64,000 bases of DNA from Strongylocentrotus purpuratus (taxonomy: Eukaryota; Echinodermata; Echinoidea; Camarodonta; Strongylocentrotidae). Positions 14,601-29,014 of this stretch are shown here, one piece after another. Positions within the stretch are counted from its first letter, which is position 1. The number at the start of each line of letters is the position of its first letter. Under the pieces are notes generated by a model, which saw nothing but the letters and a program-made list of their open reading frames with translations, was not told the DNA's origin and made no database searches. The stretch covers positions 32,998,908 to 33,062,907 of the forward strand of contig NW_022145604.1 in assembly GCF_000002235.5 (NCBI RefSeq), given 5' to 3'. Made by a program: the position numbers and the translations under genes.

Positions 14601-17140
14601 AGTTGAGTACAGTAAAGAAGACTAGAAGACTAGTAAGAGCTGGAAAAAAGTTGTTATCTGTTACACATTTTAGTTACAGAGTTTCACACGCTTAGACAAA
14701 AAAGAAGGATCAACCATAGATATAGAATGCACAAAAGATCAGAATTTATTATAGCCTTCAGGGGAGAATAAGAAAAAAAGTTGATTAGCAGTGGAAATGT
14801 TATTTTTCTTTTCAATTTCTATTCCAATCTACATCCCATGGAATTATACATATATTTTTCAAGTAACATGTACACAACTTGTATACACTTCAAGACTCAT
14901 TAGCTGAAAGAAAAGGATTTTTTTTAAGATAAGGGACACTTCACACACTTGCACCCGATTTATTTACAGAAAGTCTTGTCTGAAATGTGTAAATCTCCTT
15001 TGAAATTATCAAGACCACTAGGAAGATAGTAAAAATGCAGATATTTTATTCCAATCCATTCCTGACCAATATGTTTTTGTTTGTTTTAAACATTAACCTA
15101 CTATTAAAATCCTTGACATATAATTATTGTTATGGAGCATAAATGTGTTTGAATAAATATCGAACTTTACTTTTAAAAATATTCAAAAAATGAAAATATA
15201 TAAATAGTACATTTACAACTTGACAAACTGAATATTTTTCATGTTTTAATATTTATCATATTACAAGAAATGGGATTATAAAGGAAATGAAGGAATTAAT
15301 TATTATAATATATTCCTTCCCTGTCCCGTGGTATACTCTGCATATAAGCCGGTCTATCACCTATTGGACAGATTACCTCCAGCAGCTGATGGAGCTAAGG
15401 TTATATTTTAATGACATGATGAGATGAGTTCCTCCATTACATTCTAAGTACCTTGCTTAATGAACCTTCTTCCTAGACATTATTACAATATCACAATCGA
15501 GAGGCCCTTGTTCGGTTGTTATGGGTCTCAACTCTCAAGCCGAAGAATCAAGGCATATAAAAATCATCACACAGGGTATGACAGCCCAAGGCGGTGAGAT
15601 CTAGAAGCCATTTCAAACCAAGGGCTTGGATTATTGGCTTGCTATTACATACACTTATATCTTGAATATTAAGCTTTAATGTGATATGACAAATAGTGAT
15701 ATATCTATATTATAAGGGGAGTGAAGGTTGATATGCACTATCAATGTATATAGGTGATCCTGTTTATATCATTACACATACACTGTACTATGTATTACTT
15801 ATATTGGGAATGTTAATCAAAATTATTATGAATTCAATGGCATGATAAACAAGAAATATAACTTAAAATATTTCCATTTCGAATTAACACTTGTCAAATA
15901 ATTTAGCTTCTGACACTATGTATTATGTTTCATCACTCATACTCATCATCTGTTAATAATTGGCTATGGAAACAATGTAGTATTTTATCTAGGGCAATGG
16001 ATTTAATTTTGCCAATGGGTCAGTTAACATATCACCTGTTCACCATTTTACTTGATTTTGTTTGTGTGGAAATTGTGTGGAAACAGCACAATTCAATTTT
16101 TTTTCCCACTTGAAAATGTTAAACTAGGACTTCATCCATTGATCTCCCTCTGTTAATTTCATGCTTTATCCATTGATAATCATCCCCAATATCTAAAGCA
16201 TATCATATTTCACTCTACTTTGCTTTGTATACTCTCATGATCAGACTCAATTGCACTAACTATGGAAAACCTTCAATACCTAGAGCTTCAAAATGAGCAT
16301 CTTCCAAAGAGCTCGTAATATCAGGCAATTAATTACTTTTTCCAGGAATGAAAATATGAATCATTGATATTAGTCACACTTGCTTTCATGCATGAAGCCA
16401 TACCATACAACCAATGACAATGATACAGCATGCATATAAATACTTCATACATTCATCTACAATGAAAATCAATATTATAAGTCTATAAATCATGATAGAA
16501 CTGACGAGATATGAGTAGAATGCGTGCATAAAGATGCAAGAAAAGAATGATAAAAATGAAATAGATGTAAGAAAAGTTCTGATAAAAATACTGTCTACAT
16601 TTTAGTTTGATGAAATGCAACAAATTATAGACATTCTAAGTGTAAATCAGTTAGGGTTGATGCTGTCATAGCGCAACAAATACAATGTCATGCAAAATCT
16701 CAAACAATCTACAATTATGTGATCATAGGCATCCCAAAATCTAAAGAGTGATTGGGAAATTTAGTCATACTAAATGTACTATTATTCCTTGTTTTGTCTG
16801 TTTCAGACTATAAGTGTCTTGCTCAAAAAGGATCCTGATTAGTTATTCATTCATTCATTCTTATAATTTAAGATACAACATAAATTTTCTATTTGCATTC
16901 ATCCAAAATTACTTAATTTAAAGACGAGACAAAAATGTCTAATTGAATCCTAATCATGCAGGCTCTTAACATAGGTAGAAATCTGACTCAATGTGTGCAA
17001 ACATGTATCACCTCCCCTTCCCATGAAAAAAGATAAGTTCTGTTGTTTTTAAAGTTACAGGATTTTTGTCCCTATGACTACATCCTTTTTGTATTGAGGC
17101 ACAGAAAGGAAGAGGGAGATATGTGCAAAGGGGGAGAGAA

Positions 17141-17174
<34 letters not shown>

Positions 17175-17209
17175 TGTGTGTGTGTGCGCGTGTGTGTGTG
17201 TGTGTGAGT

Positions 17210-17259
<50 letters not shown>

Positions 17260-18186
17260 CAGAGAGAGAGAGAGAGAGAGAGAAGATATAAAATTTGATA
17301 TTTTTTACTCTAAATCTGATACTATATAAACAAGTCCAGTGCATTTGTGTATCACCAATCAAAGCTGTGAAGGGTAAAGGTACAAAGCTCAAATTTCAGC
17401 CATTTCTAATGTAAAGAGTTACCATGGCAACAAAGCAATGTACTTACTCAAACCCCCATGCTCGTATAGGAGTGCTATATGTGAGTATAGAAGTGTGAAA
17501 AAACAACAAGAAACAAAAAAGGGGATGCTTTATATAAAGCAAATCAAAAGAAATTCATATTGATTAAAAGTTAGATAAGTAAACATGCAATATGTACATG
17601 TATGTGAACTAATATATTAAAAATATTTGAATCAATAAATGTGTACAACTGTAGTAAACTTTGCGAACAAATGTATGAAGTTACTAGATTTGAAGAGTGA
17701 GTTAAAGATAGTGGTATATTGGCCCTTTCAAGTATGGTAATAAAATTATAGTGACTTTTACCAAAAGGGAATTATAAAAATAAGGAAAATTAGTTTGAGT
17801 GAAAGCAATAATGTTCCAGACATTTACCATACACATGTGGAACAAAACTAACAAAAAGAATGTGCTGTGTTTCAATAAAGTCAGTGTAAGAGTAAGGAAA
17901 TGTAAAGGATGAAAACATGTTCATTTCTTTGTGGAGAAATAATAACAGTCACACTGAAAAGGCTGTTGATGATGATGGCAATGGATATATACTTGTATTT
18001 ATGAAAATGACAATGGTGACGTGGTCACTAACACCGGTAACAAACAAGGAGGAGATTCCTCCAATAAGCAACATAATTGTGGTGACTAGTCATGTATTTT
18101 AATGATGATGAAAAGATGATAATGATGGTGTTGAGCATGATGATGATGGTGGTGGTGATGATGATGATGATGGTGATGATGGTGAA

Positions 18187-18229
<43 letters not shown>

Positions 18230-18403
18230 GTGATGGTGATGATGGTGGTGATGATGATGATGATGGTGATGATGGTGGTGATGATGATGATGATGGTGAT
18301 GATGGTGGTGGTGATGACGACGATGATGGATGATGATGATGGTGAAGATGATGATGATGATGATGATGATGATTGATAATAATGTTTGTTATGATGGTGA
18401 AGG

Positions 18404-18437
<34 letters not shown>

Positions 18438-18571
18438 GATTGATAATAATGTTTGTTATGATGGTGAAGGTGATGATGGTGATGATGATGATGATGGTGA
18501 AGATGATGATGATGATGATGATGATAATGGTGGTGGTGATGACGACGATGATGGATGATGATGATGGTGAA

Positions 18572-18617
<46 letters not shown>

Positions 18618-18646
18618 GATAATAATGTTTGTTATGATGGTGAAGG

Positions 18647-18677
<31 letters not shown>

Positions 18678-21600
18678 AATGGTGATGATGGAGATGATTG
18701 ATGAGGGTGGTGTTAACGATGATAATGATCACTAAGATGATAAAAATGAATATGAAGACGTTGTTGTTGATGATGATGTTTTAGTATATGACAAGATCTT
18801 TTTACATTAAGTAACTGACCACAATCATTAATAATACAAAACAGAAATTATCTATCCTTATATTACAATGAGTGATTGAACATGAAAATTTCCATTAAAA
18901 CATTGAGTGCATGCTTGTACGCAAGTGTGACTAAGATTTGCTCAGGATCTAGCAAAATCGATTTCTGTCTATACAGGGACTTTTGTCATAATTGAAAAAC
19001 TTGTTTTCTTTAACAAATTTTCTAACCCCTAACCATGGTCTTCTTCATGAAGACAAGGGTATTAATTTAAGTCTGTTAACAATCTCTGGTAGTCTTTTCT
19101 TGGGTTTCATTCCTATTCCAATGCATTGTAAAGATAAATCAGAAATGATTCTCATTTCCTCTTGGTATTCATGTTAATCAATATATATATATATTTTTAA
19201 ATAACTCAAATAATACTTTTTCAGGGGGTTATAAATAACAATTGCAAATTAGAATAAAACACATGCACATTCTTAATTTTGTAAACATACATAACATTAT
19301 CATACAATCAGCAACAGAAAAAAATCAAACTCACAGAAACATCAATTTGACAAGCGCCATTAACGATAATATACATCTTGCAGCAGCGGAAGCGACTTTG
19401 TAGCTATTTTACATTGATATTGTAATGTAGTGTATTTATTCATTAATGTAACATTCTGAAATAAGATGTCAATCATAATGCCTTTTAATAGTATTTAATG
19501 TAAGAGGCGCAGAAATAACTTCTAAATAGTGAAATATAATCTTTTCTATTCTACTCTGTCAGATAAGGAAGGAATCAGTACTCATTGTGTATTGGTCTTC
19601 CCAGCACATTATTTGTGCAACAGTAGATTTGAAATTATAATTCCCTTTTCTAGGAAACTATGAATATTTGCTGAGTAATTATGGAATAATTCAATGGACG
19701 ATATCTTATCTGTTGTGATAATGAAAACAGTAACACTTTATGGCTAATTACAAAACTGAAAGTCTTACTGGTATGTAGATGTTATGTAACTTTTTCCTTT
19801 GAGAAACTAACAATCACATTCTATGCCATTAACTCACATATATAATACGGGCATGGCAAGATGAAAGTCTGTCTTAGAAAAACTGTGTGTGTTTTGCATT
19901 TGTATACTAGGAAAGAATGTTCTTTTAGGAATCTGTTTCAAAATTGTGATTTCTTAGATTCCTTATAAATTCGCCATTAATTATTTCTCTCCATGAATAT
20001 TCCCCTCCTTATTCATTCCATCAAAAGTATTTCAATTACCATCAGTCCGTAAGAAATAAGTAATCATTTAACCAAACATACACGTTGCTAAAAATATTGA
20101 GGGAAAAACATCTGAATATTTGGATTGCTTTGAAAAGGGCAGCATAGGATCAGTTTGTATTTGAAGTGGCGTACATATAATTATCATGCCCCTGTAAAGG
20201 GGTTACACATATAAAACCAGACAATGTCAAAGGCATTATAAAACATGTTAGTTTAATACTAAGTCTGAGATAAGTCAGGCTGGGATCTGTGGAAATGTTA
20301 TGTTATCCAAAAGCAAATCTCAAAAAGGGTTAAAAATATAGGCTTGAATAAATTTAAGTTAAAAATTGGATTAGAATATAACAAAATCATTTCTCCTTTT
20401 TTTCATGCACTTGTTACAACAAAAGTGTTATCTGGGATTCAGTTAAAAGAATTGAACAATCTTACCAAACTAGACACGGACACCGCAAGGAGAAGGAAAT
20501 AACATATTAAATTGATATCAATAACCAATAGCCTGTAAGCTCAGTCCTTTAACTATCTAAGTAAAAATATTGTTTTTCAATTAAACTATGAGCAAGTTAC
20601 TCATTAGAAAACAAACTAAAATTTCATTTGGTTACTACCGGTAGTCATATTCACAATATTAAGAAGGAAAGGGAATCTATCGATGTGCTAGACCTGTATG
20701 CTTATCTAAAAATATATAAAGATTGTAAGACTCTCTCTTCCACTTCATTGGAATAGTTGAAACTAGAGATATACTCTAAGGTTAAGCATTTATCTGACTA
20801 GAGTTTTGTTTACTTTTCAATCTTCCTTAGACCTGTTCCAACGAATTAGAACTAAACCAACACAGCTTAAATCCAATCATATTGATCACCCATCAAGTAA
20901 CATGTTTATTGAGAGCCAAGAAGGTGGAATTAAACTTGAATAATTTCACACTGCGTCTATACCCTTCTGGCTCTCAACGTATGGACAAAGTACTCACGGT
21001 TTGCGTAGGATGAGTCTCATCATAGCATCAGGAGCAACCTTGGCTAGAATCCCAACAATCTCCGGAAGCTCCTCCTCGGCAGCTTTCTTCTGAGATGATG
21101 TTGGAGTGCTGGTGATGCCTAGATCATCCTCACGGAACCGGTATTGATGCTCGGCATCTTGAAAGGGATGCTCTCTGTTAACTGGAGGATTAAACAAGGG
21201 CGAGTGGATTAAACAAGGGGGACTGGATTAACAAGGGGGACTGGATTAAACATGGTGATGGTGTGCTGGTGATGCCTTGATCATCCTCACGGAACCGGTA
21301 CTGATGCTCAGCATCTTGAAAGGGATGCTCTCTGTTAACTGGAGGATTAAAAAAGGGGGGACAGGATTAAACAAGAGTGAGTGGATTTACAAGGGGGACT
21401 GGATTAAATGTGGAGGATGAGATCATTTCCTTAGAAGTTGTATTCTCTCAAGATGCCGGTGTGGCTGGTGATGCCTAAATCATCCTTTAATAAAATCAAT
21501 ATAATGCTCTGCATCTTGGGTTGGATGCTTTTTATCAAATTTAGTATCAAGCATAATTAAGCAAGAAGTACATCCAATTCTCGCTACCCCAAATAGCGAT

Positions 21601-24359
21601 TCTGCCGAGATCCAGGGAAAATCCTGAAAACGCGCATTGCATTATGGGATAGCTGTTCGACATTACAGCTTCCTGTGCCGTCCTCCACAACAACACAGCG
21701 TCGCTTTCGCTCGGAAAGTTCGTGATCACAACCCTCTCTTTCAGGTTAGAGTTTAACGGCCTTTTGTGCTAAAGTCACTAATTCTGCCCGAAGCTTTCCA
21801 TTGCATGGTATTCCTCTGTCCGTTAAGATTTTTTTAAGTTCCGAAACTGTTTTTTTATCCATTTTGTGGTCGACGAGAAATACATGAACTGAGTGTTGTC
21901 TCTACACTGTTTACTGTATCGTCTGCTCGTGATTGTGACGCTGGTCGCTACATGCACAATTTTAAGACAATTATTTTTTTTTTACTTTTAGATTAACAGA
22001 AAAAAAACATGAATAAAAATAAAATCTTTCCTGTAAACTATTTTTTGCTTTTTATTGTATATTCAAATTGAATAAAAACAAACTAAATTTAATGCATATA
22101 TTATAATCTGTACAAATTACACTGATTGGCATCGATTTTAGCGTGCGTGAAAACTCTGCACAGCGAACACAGGCGCTAGCGCCAGCGGGATGGGACTCTA
22201 TACCGGAAGTTGTAGTGACGACCCGAGAGAGTGAAAATTACCTCGTCTCGCGAATTTCGAGATTTTCGTACCTATTTAGGGTAGCGAGAATTACAAGGCT
22301 TAAAATGATTGGAACAATCACTATAATACACCAATACACCGTCCACGCCCAGGGTTACGACACATGAATACAATCATGTAATTAAATGATTATCACCACA
22401 TATTAAACAAGACAAACGCAACTGCATCTCCTATATGCCTCCGCCTTAAATTCAGAGTTGAAAATAGTTTTAAAAGATTGACAAAATTCTGTGCTGTTTT
22501 TCCACTATTTCTTTCCTAATATTAGACTAGTCTTAGATCCCGTTCTCACTCACTTTGAAAGTGGTCTTAGTTAGACCGCTCCAGAGGAACAGGTCTTGAG
22601 GAACGGTTTGCGAGCGTTCACACTCCGAGCAGTTTTTTATGGCTCAAACCGCTCCACGAGTCAAAGTGGTCTTGTTGCTATGGAAGCTCAGGTCAGCAGG
22701 TCAATTTTTTCGCGCGCGGAATACAAACTGTATGTACCGTAGACCTACTAAATGTTTCGCACGGAACGTCACTAGCTCACTTCCGGTCAAAGTATGCTTC
22801 CGTTCACATTGCACGTTAGAGCGGTCCAAACCGCTCTTAATAAGACCCGTTCCTCAAGACCACCTCCCGAGGTGGTCTTCTGGAGCGGTCCAGAAGTCCA
22901 CTTCCTGGACGACTTTGACCGTTCTCACTCGCCTAAGAACTGCTCCTGAGGAACGGGTCTTAGTTAGACCGCTCCAACGAAGTGAATGAGAACGGGGTCT
23001 TATTTAGACTAGGGTAACAATGGAACTCCATACCCCCTCCCTTGCAGTGTATTTATAACCCTTTTTACACGCCACCCTTGATCTAAAAGATAATATATTC
23101 ATCCAACCTTCAGTGATTACGCCTTCTTCAAGCAGAGCTTGCCACATCCCGATAGCTTGAGGTCGCGACCTTACTAACGTCATCTGACCCTGCTGCATCA
23201 ACCAATCAACCATCTCAGATCCCACCATGCACTTGCGGTAGGTTCGAAGGTTGTTCTTCCTGTCTTTGATGAGGTTAGGTGACTTAGCTAAGATGAGTGT
23301 TCTGAAGATTGTACCAGTATGAGATTGCTTGTCTGATGGAACCTAGGATAGACAGGACAGACAATGGAGTAGAAACAGTCATGGTAAATTATACTATTTC
23401 ATCTTTTAAAGGTGTCGTGGTCAAGTGGATCGCAAGGTCCGCGGATCGAGTCCCACCAGGGCGCTAATATCCTTTGGCAAGACATTAATCTACATTTGCC
23501 ACACTCAACCCAGATGAGGTAAATGGGTACCTGGTAGGATTATTCCTTGAAATGCACTGTGCGCTGATTACGGCTGCCGGAGCTAAAGCTAGAGTAATAA
23601 TTTCAAACGCTCTTTGGAAGCGCATAGAGATGTTATTTCATGCGCTATACAAGAACTGAATATTATTATCATTAAAAGCTTTACTGTAGTCTCAATTATA
23701 TTATCCTTGTAAGAAGTGAGAGAGACACATGGTTGGTAGTCATCTTTAGCCAGTCATTCACCAAGAAAAAAGAAACAGTGCAGTTTAATTGGATATAGAC
23801 ATGCTAGAGGAATGAACAGCATTGAGACAGATACTCTTTTAGAATTGTTAAATATATAACTTGTCAGTTGTAATCGAATAAAGAAAGAAATATTATAAAG
23901 AAAAAGAAATTAATATTAGAGTCTCGTGGCACAAAAACTGACAGATTGAAGCTGATTGAAACAAGACCAACAACAAAAATATCAATTAAACATCCTAAAA
24001 CATTATTGCTTCAACTCAGTGAAAAGTTGTCATTTAATAACTGACAAACATGAATATACAAGATATAGAATAACAGATGTCTGTAGAATACTTCAAAATG
24101 TATGTAGGTAATCCCACCCTTCAAGAATTGTAAATCTATGATAACAACATTGATACAAGATGTGTGGGTTGGGTATCTATTCTAGCTGCAGGGCTAGAGC
24201 AGGGCTAGAGCTTAGCTTACACTATGATGCCCTAAGGATAAACTCTAGATTGCAGAAGTACTTCAAGAGGTTACAATCTTATCAAGATACTATCCACTTT
24301 GTTTAATGGCAGTAAATAGGATTACATATGGTAACCAGTTATTCTCTTTCTCTCTCTTC

Positions 24360-24390
<31 letters not shown>

Positions 24391-24392
24391 CC

Positions 24393-24423
<31 letters not shown>

Positions 24424-27400
24424 TTTTATATCCCTTTCTCTGATTTTGTATTCTTTCTCTGTCACCCCTTTGCTACATTTATTTATAGATATCAAATCTT
24501 TCTCTCTAACTTGTTTTATTTCTTGTCTTTCTCTCTCCCCTGTTCTCTGCATCACTCACTACTTTCCTCTCATTTCTCTGTCCCTCTTATTTTGATATTT
24601 GCCTGTCTCTCTCTCTCCATTACACACACACACACACACTCTCTCTCTCTCTCCATTACTCTCTCCATTACTCTCTCCATTACTCTCTCCATTACTTACT
24701 CTATCTTTCTTTTCTTCACCACCTTTCCTTCTTCAATTCCTTCTTCAATTCCTGTATCTCATTCTCTCCAAAGGATCCTTTCCTCTAGATCTCAGTTATC
24801 AATATAGTTTTCTAGTCATCAATACCCTATATATTTCATATCTTCAAAATGATTCAAGCTTAGATACATATTTATCCCATCTCTGTCAGCATTTATCTGT
24901 TCATTTTCTTCCATCTATATTTCTTTATCTAGATCAATCTCTTCCGATATTTCTTCTATTAATTTAAATCCTTCCTCAGGGTGTGCAGTATGCTAGCAAT
25001 CCTTTCAATAATCTCATTGAAGGATAACTGTAATAACCTCTACAGCTTCTGGAAAGTTCATTGTAGTACTTCCATGATATGAGTTTCCTTAAAGTAAGGG
25101 ATCAGCCTTAGAAGTCTCAATTACTAAGGATACTGTCTTTCTATTCTTTTAGACTTATTGAACTAACTTTACACAATATGATACAATACCTTTTTATAAT
25201 AATACAAATAATATTGGATATTAACAGAGCACACATTTCAGAAGGCAAGGTATACCCATTCAATATCTGGGTGGAGAGTGGCAAATGTTGATTACTGCCT
25301 TGCCAAAGGTTCTTACAAAGGTCTTAAAGGAGAGACTATTTCTATCTGCCTACTTCATAAGTTACGGAGCATGGTTTGTTACGGATCACTGATTAGATTA
25401 AAGTTAAGAGTAATAAGATTACGAGCGAGATCAAACAGCTATAGGAACTTCATGCAGCTTCCTGTAAAAGGTTACCTGTATTAACCTCCACCTACACTTT
25501 ATAATTAAGATGGCAAACAGTTTATAATTACCCGACACTAGCATGCTTAGCTATATCATACATTAAATAACAATTTTTCTTCTATTTAAATTCACTTTTT
25601 CGTACATCTTGACAAAGGAATCAATAATTTAGTAATAGCTACATATCTACTTGGTAGGTTCATCAATGATGCACAATCGTTTTCATTAAACCATCATATT
25701 TATATTTCATATTGTTACCTCAGCAACATTCACAGCCTTAAGACAATTTTGATGAGAAGATTATTCCGGTTTAATTTCATCCTCTCTCTCTCTCACCATC
25801 ACATGTCACACTTGTCATCTCCCAAGGAGCCCACACTGAGAGCTATCCATCAGTCCAGCGCTAACTCAGCCAAGCTTACATCCAAAAACAAAACCGCAGC
25901 TTGAATTATTAATAACCGAATATTAGCTGCCCGGGAAGTCGCTTGCGGGAGAGGAAATATTGATCTGAAATATTAACGACTCCAGACGCCCACCAATGCC
26001 TGGGTGTGTTATACTGAGGCATGACCGGGTTCAAAATAGGGGCATTATATATGCCCTTTATAAATGGACTCATAATTTTACTTTCATAAACGTATTATCA
26101 ACAGTTTACATTCTATGATGCACATCGGCATTCTCCTTCATTAATCAATCCCACACGATACTATCATTAACATTTTACTATCTCTATAACTACCCCTTCC
26201 TCCCCCTCCCCCTGACACACACACATAATTTGATCCACTTGTCTTACTTTTCAGCCATCTACAATCTATTTATAATTGTTGCACACACGATGATAGCGTA
26301 TCGTGGAAGGGATGCAGTTGTGAGCTCAGGCTGAGAAAATCACATCAACCCAGTACATGAGACATAAACACCCTTAACAAATTATTTTTTACCTTTCAGT
26401 ATTCCTAATATTTTATCACATTCTGTTATGCCAATACTACATTTCTAGATTTTAAACATCATTACAAGCAATTACGTTTTCATCAAAAATTTATATTTTA
26501 CTTCCATTTTGGGTATTGATTGGGAATCTTTATAGGAAATTTAATTAATATCTGAAAAATCAACACTCACAAAAAAGCTGGGATAGTTATAATTGATTTG
26601 TATATGTGTCATTTCCTTTTGAAGTGGCTGCCCCAACTCTCTGGAATTCGCTCCCTCTGCATGTCCGTCAAGCTCCCACACGACAGACTTTCAAAACCCT
26701 TCTTAAAACTTACCTGTTTCGTTTGTAATTTTTGACATTACTTTTCATCTATGTATTATAATTGAATATGCTACTCTAATTGATTTGTCATAAGTATTTG
26801 CCATTTGTATTAACTTTGCTCGCAATGAATTATCTTAGCTACATGTCTTTAGTTTAAGGTCTTTATATTTCGTTCTTAATTTGTAACTATTTAAATATAC
26901 TTGTACTTGATTGTTTTTTACTTTGTAAAGCGCATAGAGAAACTTCGGTTTATTATGCGCTCAATAAATCTATCTTTATTATTATTATTATTTACATCGT
27001 ATAATGAACCTCTGCCCCCCCCCCCTACCCCTTCCCCCCATCCTGCTGGGGTAAAGAGGAAATATGGCTTTCCATGCAATGTTCTTTCCACACAATTACA
27101 CATCATCATATATTCATAGCTTTATCTCTGTCTCTCTCTCTCTCGTGGCAGGGACTTTTCATCATTGCCGGTACTTAACGAGGGAGTGACCTGCATCTAG
27201 AGGCTAGTGCTATAAACTAGGCAAGAAATATGAAGTACATCTGAATAAAAATATTTTTAGATTAGTGAGGACTACCATATATATGCTCAGATACGTTTTG
27301 GGTGTTATTTCAAATGCTTGTTACCTCTCTCTTTCATTTCTTATATAAAGATTCAAAAGCAAAGCAACTTTCATATCAATGCTACTTTATATTCTTGGAA

Positions 27401-28976
27401 GGGCAGTAAAAATAGAAGTACTTTTTGAGAGATCATAGAATTAATAACTGCATGTGGTATTTCAAGATATTGAACATAACAAGCATTCAATGCAACACTG
27501 TTAACACGTTGCCATTACCAAATTCACTCTTTTAATTTCAAACATCAATTGCTTTCCAGTAACAAGTTAAAGGTAAAGACCAGTTATGGTCATGCGATTG
27601 CATTGTGAATAAACGTTGTGGAGTCGATCATAAAAGGTTGATCATCTAGCATCTAGCATCTGCAAGGTTCTGGAATCATCAAAATGATAAGAAATTTGGC
27701 CCATTCTTTGTAAAGTTACAAGCACTATACACAGAAAGATGTAAATGGGACTACCCTATATCTCTCACAGACCATGAGAGAAACAAATGTACCAAATATA
27801 TGAATTAGTAGGCGGTTTCCCAGCAAATTTTTGATCATCATGTATTAGTCAAAACATATTCTTTCACATGATTGGTAATGAGAGCTTCCATTTCATTTTT
27901 TGAAATTTCTGCGTTTCCAATACTGGTCTTTACCTTTAAATAGGATGAATAGAATTAATCTCTTTACAATACACTTAGAAGGATGGACATTTTACAGTTA
28001 GTTTTGAAACAAAAACAGTCCTAACCTGCCTGTGAATTAGATTCACCAGCAGGGAAGACAATCCAATAATCACACTAAAGGCAGTGGGAACAGATTCCAA
28101 CACTTGAACACATATCAGAGTAGCATTGTAGGGGAGTCTATGCGGTGTGAACGTGCCCTGATAAGTACCCATTTGGAGGATTGTAGAGACTATAGGCATG
28201 GTAGTTAATGAATACATAATAAGATCATATCCCGATAGAGGTATGGTACAGTAATCCTGGCAAGAGACACTATAACAGTCTTCAAGCTAGCTTCATTTAT
28301 CTGCTGAGAACCAGAAGGGTATTCACTCCTATACCTTTACACAGGGTTAGTGCCCTTCTACCTCTAAGCACACACTACTCATCATCTCTTATATAGCAGG
28401 ACCTCATGGTGGGATACATATCACTTGAGGCTATGGAAACTCATGAATACATAATGAGTTTATATCAATATAAGGAAAGGAAGCATTCAAGAATGAAAAC
28501 CGGAACAAACATGCAGCGAGTAACAACCTTTATGCTCTCTCACCAAACCTCAAAACATGAGGAAAATTGTGAGATTACAATGGTGTGAACATTTCAGAGC
28601 TCAAAATAAAAATAACCAAAACAACATGAGTAAAATAGAATACTACAAAGACACAGAAGATTTGAAGCAAGGAATTATGTGTGTATGAAAGACAAGACAG
28701 AAAAAAATAGTAGAAGGATCAAGGAAAAGGGGCTTATAAAACAGACAAGAATAAATGTTGCAACAAAAACTCAAGGCTTACCACAAAAATAAGGATCTGT
28801 AGGCTGAGCAGGTTTTGGAAATTTGAAATAAAGAGGCCTGAAAATATAACAGCTAAGGCCTTATCCAGACACCAAACTGTCTGAAAACAAATTTTGATTA
28901 TTAAATACCACATTGTCAAAACCTTGCCTGTAATTGAATGGTAAAAGGTTTTTAGTTTTTGTTTTTGTTTTGGGGT

Positions 28977-29014
<38 letters not shown>

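Larger units (their letters stand above)
13428..20997. other. Long EPAC intron (7.6 kb), mostly unremarkable AT-rich DNA
   Basis: No exon is recognised between the hinge exon and the DEP-end exon. Apart from the GA/GT tract (17.1 kb), the GAT array (18.1-18.7 kb) and an X-box motif (17.4 kb), I see only AT-rich sequence without clear repeats. The segment 15300-15620 is less AT-rich and of higher complexity. Confidence 0.6.

Noticed and set aside
22639-22989. Plus-strand 116-residue frame
   Set aside because: Lies wholly inside an inverted-repeat element with many copies of one short word; no homology.
23411-23485. Possible functional tRNA gene
   Set aside because: A- and B-box-like sequences are present but the cloverleaf is poor and the sequence continues into a SINE body with further copies in the window.
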